Below, piece after piece: positions 61,554 through 64,000 of a stretch of DNA of 64,000 bases. The DNA lies in NCBI RefSeq assembly GCF_014268495.2, contig NZ_CP077087.1, positions 5,412,501 to 5,476,500 of the forward strand. Direction: 5' to 3'. The position numbers were made by a program, and so were the translations under genes. The stretch comes from Pseudomonas monsensis. Its GTDB lineage: Bacteria; Pseudomonadota; Gammaproteobacteria; Pseudomonadales; Pseudomonadaceae. Under the pieces are notes generated by a model. The model made no database searches, was not told the DNA's origin, and worked only from the letters and a program-made list of their open reading frames with translations. The stretch's first letter is position 1. Each line of letters begins with the position of its first letter.

Positions 61554-61583
61554 ACTATAGGAATGCGCCCACCACACCGTCAA
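61554..61583 (-). promoter_or_regulatory. Predicted sigma70 promoter of the dcw cluster
   Basis: TTGACG (-35, 61578-61583) and TATAGT (-10, 61554-61559) with an 18-base spacer on the minus strand, about 75 bases upstream of the mraZ start. Both hexamers are close to consensus. Confidence 0.75.
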
Positions 61584-61883
61584 GGCGCGGATTAAAGGAA
61601 AACCCTTACAGAACGGAGATTTAGGAGCATAAAAGAAGAAGCAACGAGAATCTGGCGGATGCATTCGACCCATAACTTGAGGCAGCACTGAAAGCTGCGC
61701 TCGAAAGTTAAAGTAATTTGTTAAGAGTAAGATTTTTTCGGTATTACAAAGGCGCTTCTGCTGTTGATTGAAGCAAGGTGGGAAATGGCTATTACTGAGT
61801 TTGCCGCTGCCGGATATCCAGCCCAGGCCTGCTGATAATAAACAGCCCTGTCGCCTTTAATTCAAGCAGGGAAAAGAAAAAGG

Positions 61884-62238
61884 TGGAGAGTCGATCTGTA
61901 AGCCGGGTTCTGTCTTGAACAGTCATTCGTCTACGATGGCCATCACTGGACATCTTTAGCAACCTACCCGGTCCCAGCGCGGGCCACGCCTTGGGACCCT
62001 ATTTGGTCTTGCTCCAAGTGGGGTTTACCTAGCCACGAACTGTTGCCAGACGTGCGGTGCGCTCTTACCGCACCTTTTCACCCTTACCGGCGCCGAAGCG
62101 CTTAGGCGGTTATTTTCTGTGGCACTTTCCGTAGGCTCACGCCTCCCAGGCATTACCTGGCACTTCGCCCTATGGAGCCCGGACTTTCCTCCCCCCCCTA
62201 ATTTTCATAGAGGGCAGCGACTGTCCGATCGACTCTCC
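61884..62238 (-). ncRNA. rnpB: RNase P RNA (class A)
   Basis: Catalytic RNA that trims the 5' ends of pre-tRNAs. The minus-strand transcript starts GGAGAGTCGATCGGACAGTC and contains the universal GGGAGGAAAGTCCGGGCTCC and GGTAAGGGTGAAAAGGTGCG cores, ACAGAAAATAACCGCC and AGACCAAATAGGG, and finishes with GACAGAACCCGGCTTACAGA before ATCGACTCTCC, which pairs with the 5' end. About 355 nt, normal for Pseudomonas. Exact ends are uncertain by a few bases. A small ORF across it is spurious. Confidence 0.95.
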
Positions 62239-62309
62239 GCCGCGAAGGTTAACGGCAGAGCGCCTGAAGAACAAGCGCTAAAAGCCTCAAGACCGCTATG
62301 GGCGACGGC

Positions 62310-63215
62310 TTACACGCCCTTCTGTTTATCCAGTGCTACCTGATACAGCACGTTTTTGCGCTCGCCGGTGATCTGCGCTGCCAAAGCAGCGGCGCGCTTG
62401 AGCGGCATCTCTTCAAGCAACAGATCGAGGATGCGCATCGCCTCACTGCTGACCGCATCTTCCGACTCTGGCGCCGCCCAGCCCGCGACCAGCACGACAC
62501 ATTCGCCGCGCTGCTGATTGCTGTCGGACTCAACGAATGCGCGCAACTCAGCCAGCGGCAGGCCCTTGAGCGTCTCGAACGTCTTGGTGATCTCGCGGGC
62601 CAGCAAAGCCTGGCGCTCACCGCCGAAGACTTCTTCCATATCCTGCAGACACTCAAGGATGCGATGCGGCGCCTCATAGAAAATCAGCGTGCGCGGTTCT
62701 TCCTTGACGGCCTCGAGACGCGCCTTGCGCCCGACCGACTTGGCTGGCAGAAAGCCTTCGAAGATAAAACGGTCGGACGGCAGCCCCGCCGCCGACAGCG
62801 CCGCAATCAATGCGCAGGCACCCGGCACCGGTACGACATTGATCCCGGCGGCGCGGGCCTGACGCACCAGGTGATAACCCGGATCGGAAATCAACGGCGT
62901 GCCGGCGTCGGAGATCAGCGCCACGTTATCGCCTGCCATGAGACGGGTAATAAAGCGGCTGCCTTCATCGCGCTCGTTGTGTTCATGGCAGGCAGCCAGC
63001 GGCGTAGCAATGCCGAAGTGCTGCATCAGGCGCGCCGAGTGCCGCGTGTCTTCGGCCGCAATAAGCGCCACTTCGCGCAGGATTTTCAGGGCCCGGGCGC
63101 TGATGTCGTCCAGGTTGCCGATGGGCGTCGCCACCACATAAAGCGAGCCAGCAGCGGAATTCAGGGAACCTGGAGCAATCAAAGCGCACACCTCGTGATC
63201 GGTAAAAGCGGCCAT
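62310..63215 (-). CDS. rsmI: 16S rRNA 2'-O-ribose C1402 methyltransferase RsmI, 301 aa
   Basis: Methylates the 2'-OH of C1402, the nucleotide also methylated by RsmH encoded about 1.3 kb away. The tetrapyrrole-methylase fold start LYVVATPIGNLDDISARALKIL, AEDTRHSARLM, SDAGTPLISDPGY and VPVPGACALIAALSAAGLP are family signatures. It is divergent from the LpoA-like gene. The start is either 63215 or the next in-frame codon. Confidence 0.95.
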   Translation of the reverse strand: MAAFTDHEVCALIAPGSLNSAAGSLYVVATPIGNLDDISARALKILREVALIAAEDTRHSARLMQHFGIATPLAACHEHNERDEGSRFITRLMAGDNVALISDAGTPLISDPGYHLVRQARAAGINVVPVPGACALIAALSAAGLPSDRFIFEGFLPAKSVGRKARLEAVKEEPRTLIFYEAPHRILECLQDMEEVFGGERQALLAREITKTFETLKGLPLAELRAFVESDSNQQRGECVVLVAGWAAPESEDAVSSEAMRILDLLLEEMPLKRAAALAAQITGERKNVLYQVALDKQKGV

Positions 63216-63392
63216 TGTAGCGCGTCACGAGGCGTGCGCGGCGCTCCGCCCAGGCACGGTTTTCCCCTCGGTTGTGCGCCACTGCAACATTTGCTCCAGC
63301 TAAATTGTCCGTTTCACGCCACTAACATCGCGCCCCGGCCAGTGCTTGGGTACAATTCGACGCTAATTTGATCGAGTATCAGGAACACTTAC

Positions 63393-64000
63393 ATGATCGC
63401 TTGCCTGCGGCTGTTCACTGCCCTCTGCCTCGCTGCCTTGCTGGCGGCCTGCGCCAGTTCCCCTTCCTCCAGCCTTGGCGAACTTCCACGGACCCCGGAT
63501 GCCAGCATCGAGCAACTGCTCGAACAGGCCACCCAGGCTAAAACCCCGGAAAAAGCTGCCCTGTTGCGCCTGAGCGCGGCAGACCTGGCTTATCGCCAGG
63601 GCAATGCCGGCCAGTCCGCGCAAATCCTGCAACAAGTGCCAATCGAGCAGTTGAAGCCAGGCCAGCAGATTTTCGCCAGCACCCTGTCCGCCGAACTGGC
63701 CATGACCCGCAATCAGCCGAAAGCCGCGCTGACTGCCCTGAGCCACCCAAGCCTGCAACACCTGGGCGAAATGCCGGAAGAGCAGCAGGTGCGCACCGGC
63801 ACCGTGCATGCCCGTGCACTGGAAGCCGATGGACAGACACTGGCCGCCGCCCGTGAGCGCGTGTTCATCGCGCCGATGCTGCAAGGCGAGGCGGCGAGCA
63901 AGAACCACGAAGCGATCTGGACGCTGATCGGCTCGCTGCCAACCGACCAGTTGCAACCGAACACCAGCGACGACCTCGGCGGCTGGATGGGCCTGGCCCT
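63393..64000 (+). CDS. lpoA: LpoA-like penicillin-binding protein activator lipoprotein, partial
   Basis: Only the first 202 or so residues lie in the window. ATG 63393 has AGGAA upstream. The signal peptide MIACLRLFTALCLAALLAAC has a lipobox with Cys at about residue 20. The rest is helical tetratricopeptide-like repeat (EQLLEQATQAKTPEKAALLRLSAADLAYRQGN, NQPKAALTALSHP) as in the N-terminal domain of LpoA, which activates PBP1A in the periplasm. Position divergent from rsmI is the usual one for this gene. Confidence 0.85.
   Translation, partial: MIACLRLFTALCLAALLAACASSPSSSLGELPRTPDASIEQLLEQATQAKTPEKAALLRLSAADLAYRQGNAGQSAQILQQVPIEQLKPGQQIFASTLSAELAMTRNQPKAALTALSHPSLQHLGEMPEEQQVRTGTVHARALEADGQTLAAARERVFIAPMLQGEAASKNHEAIWTLIGSLPTDQLQPNTSDDLGGWMGLA

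Noticed and set aside
62119..62343. Plus-strand ORF of 74 residues across the RNase P RNA
   Set aside because: Overlaps the conserved RNA core; no coding evidence.
62298..63371. Plus-strand ORF of 357 residues opposite rsmI
   Set aside because: Antisense to rsmI, with the usual shadow composition.

Overview
The window reads as a chromosomal segment of a Pseudomonas of the fluorescens group. The evidence is high GC content, many REP inverted pairs of the 'cgagcaggctcgctccc' type, and a complete dcw cluster with a Pseudomonas-type RNase P RNA. The cyo oxidase, OprD porin, CheV, Aer-like chemoreceptor and NorR-controlled flavohaemoglobin also fit. I see no integrated phage, insertion sequence, CRISPR array or tRNA. 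All assignments come from reading the sequence and from family knowledge; no database search was run.

Layout. (1) 1-4.6 kb: poorly characterised small genes, including two neighbouring membrane genes that share a repeated module, and a PhoD-like metallophosphatase. (2) 4.6-12.2 kb: an ArgD-like aminotransferase divergent from a LysR regulator, then a periplasmic methionine-sulfoxide repair set (msrB-dipZ-msrA) divergent from a two-component system. (3) 12.3-20.8 kb: an unknown coiled-coil protein, a RidA-family protein, the cyoABCDE quinol oxidase operon with haem O synthase, dsbB and a SnoaL-like secreted protein. (4) 21-24.6 kb: hmp divergent from norR, with three GT-N7-AC boxes and a sigma54-type promoter between them, followed by a fourfold tandem repeat. 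(5) 24.7-32.5 kb: cheV, an acetyltransferase, a YkgJ-type protein, a PAS chemoreceptor, small exported proteins, a nucleotidyltransferase/HEPN-like pair behind a strong palindrome, and a DUF6124-like gene behind a folded leader. (6) 32.5-43.5 kb: an RND efflux pair with its own two-component system, a tenfold 105-bp tandem repeat, an OprD porin and a diguanylate cyclase. (7) 43.6-61.6 kb, minus strand: the whole cell-wall and division cluster mraZ-rsmH-ftsL-ftsI-murE-murF-mraY-murD-ftsW-murG-murC-ddlB-ftsQ-ftsA-ftsZ, then lpxC. (8) 61.9-64 kb: rnpB, rsmI and the start of a LpoA-like lipoprotein gene cut by the window edge.

The dcw genes overlap by 1-11 bases or are separated by only a few bases, so they are probably translationally coupled. 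They are read from one recognisable promoter with MraZ-type direct repeats just downstream. DipZ probably supplies reducing power to the exported MsrA and MsrB. NorR probably switches on hmp to detoxify nitric oxide.

The least explained structures are one family of intergenic repeats with CCCTCACCC...GGGTGAGGG ends, present both as single copies and as 4x and 10x tandem expansions, the folded leader upstream of the DUF6124-like gene, and the palindrome in front of the nucleotidyltransferase/HEPN-like pair.
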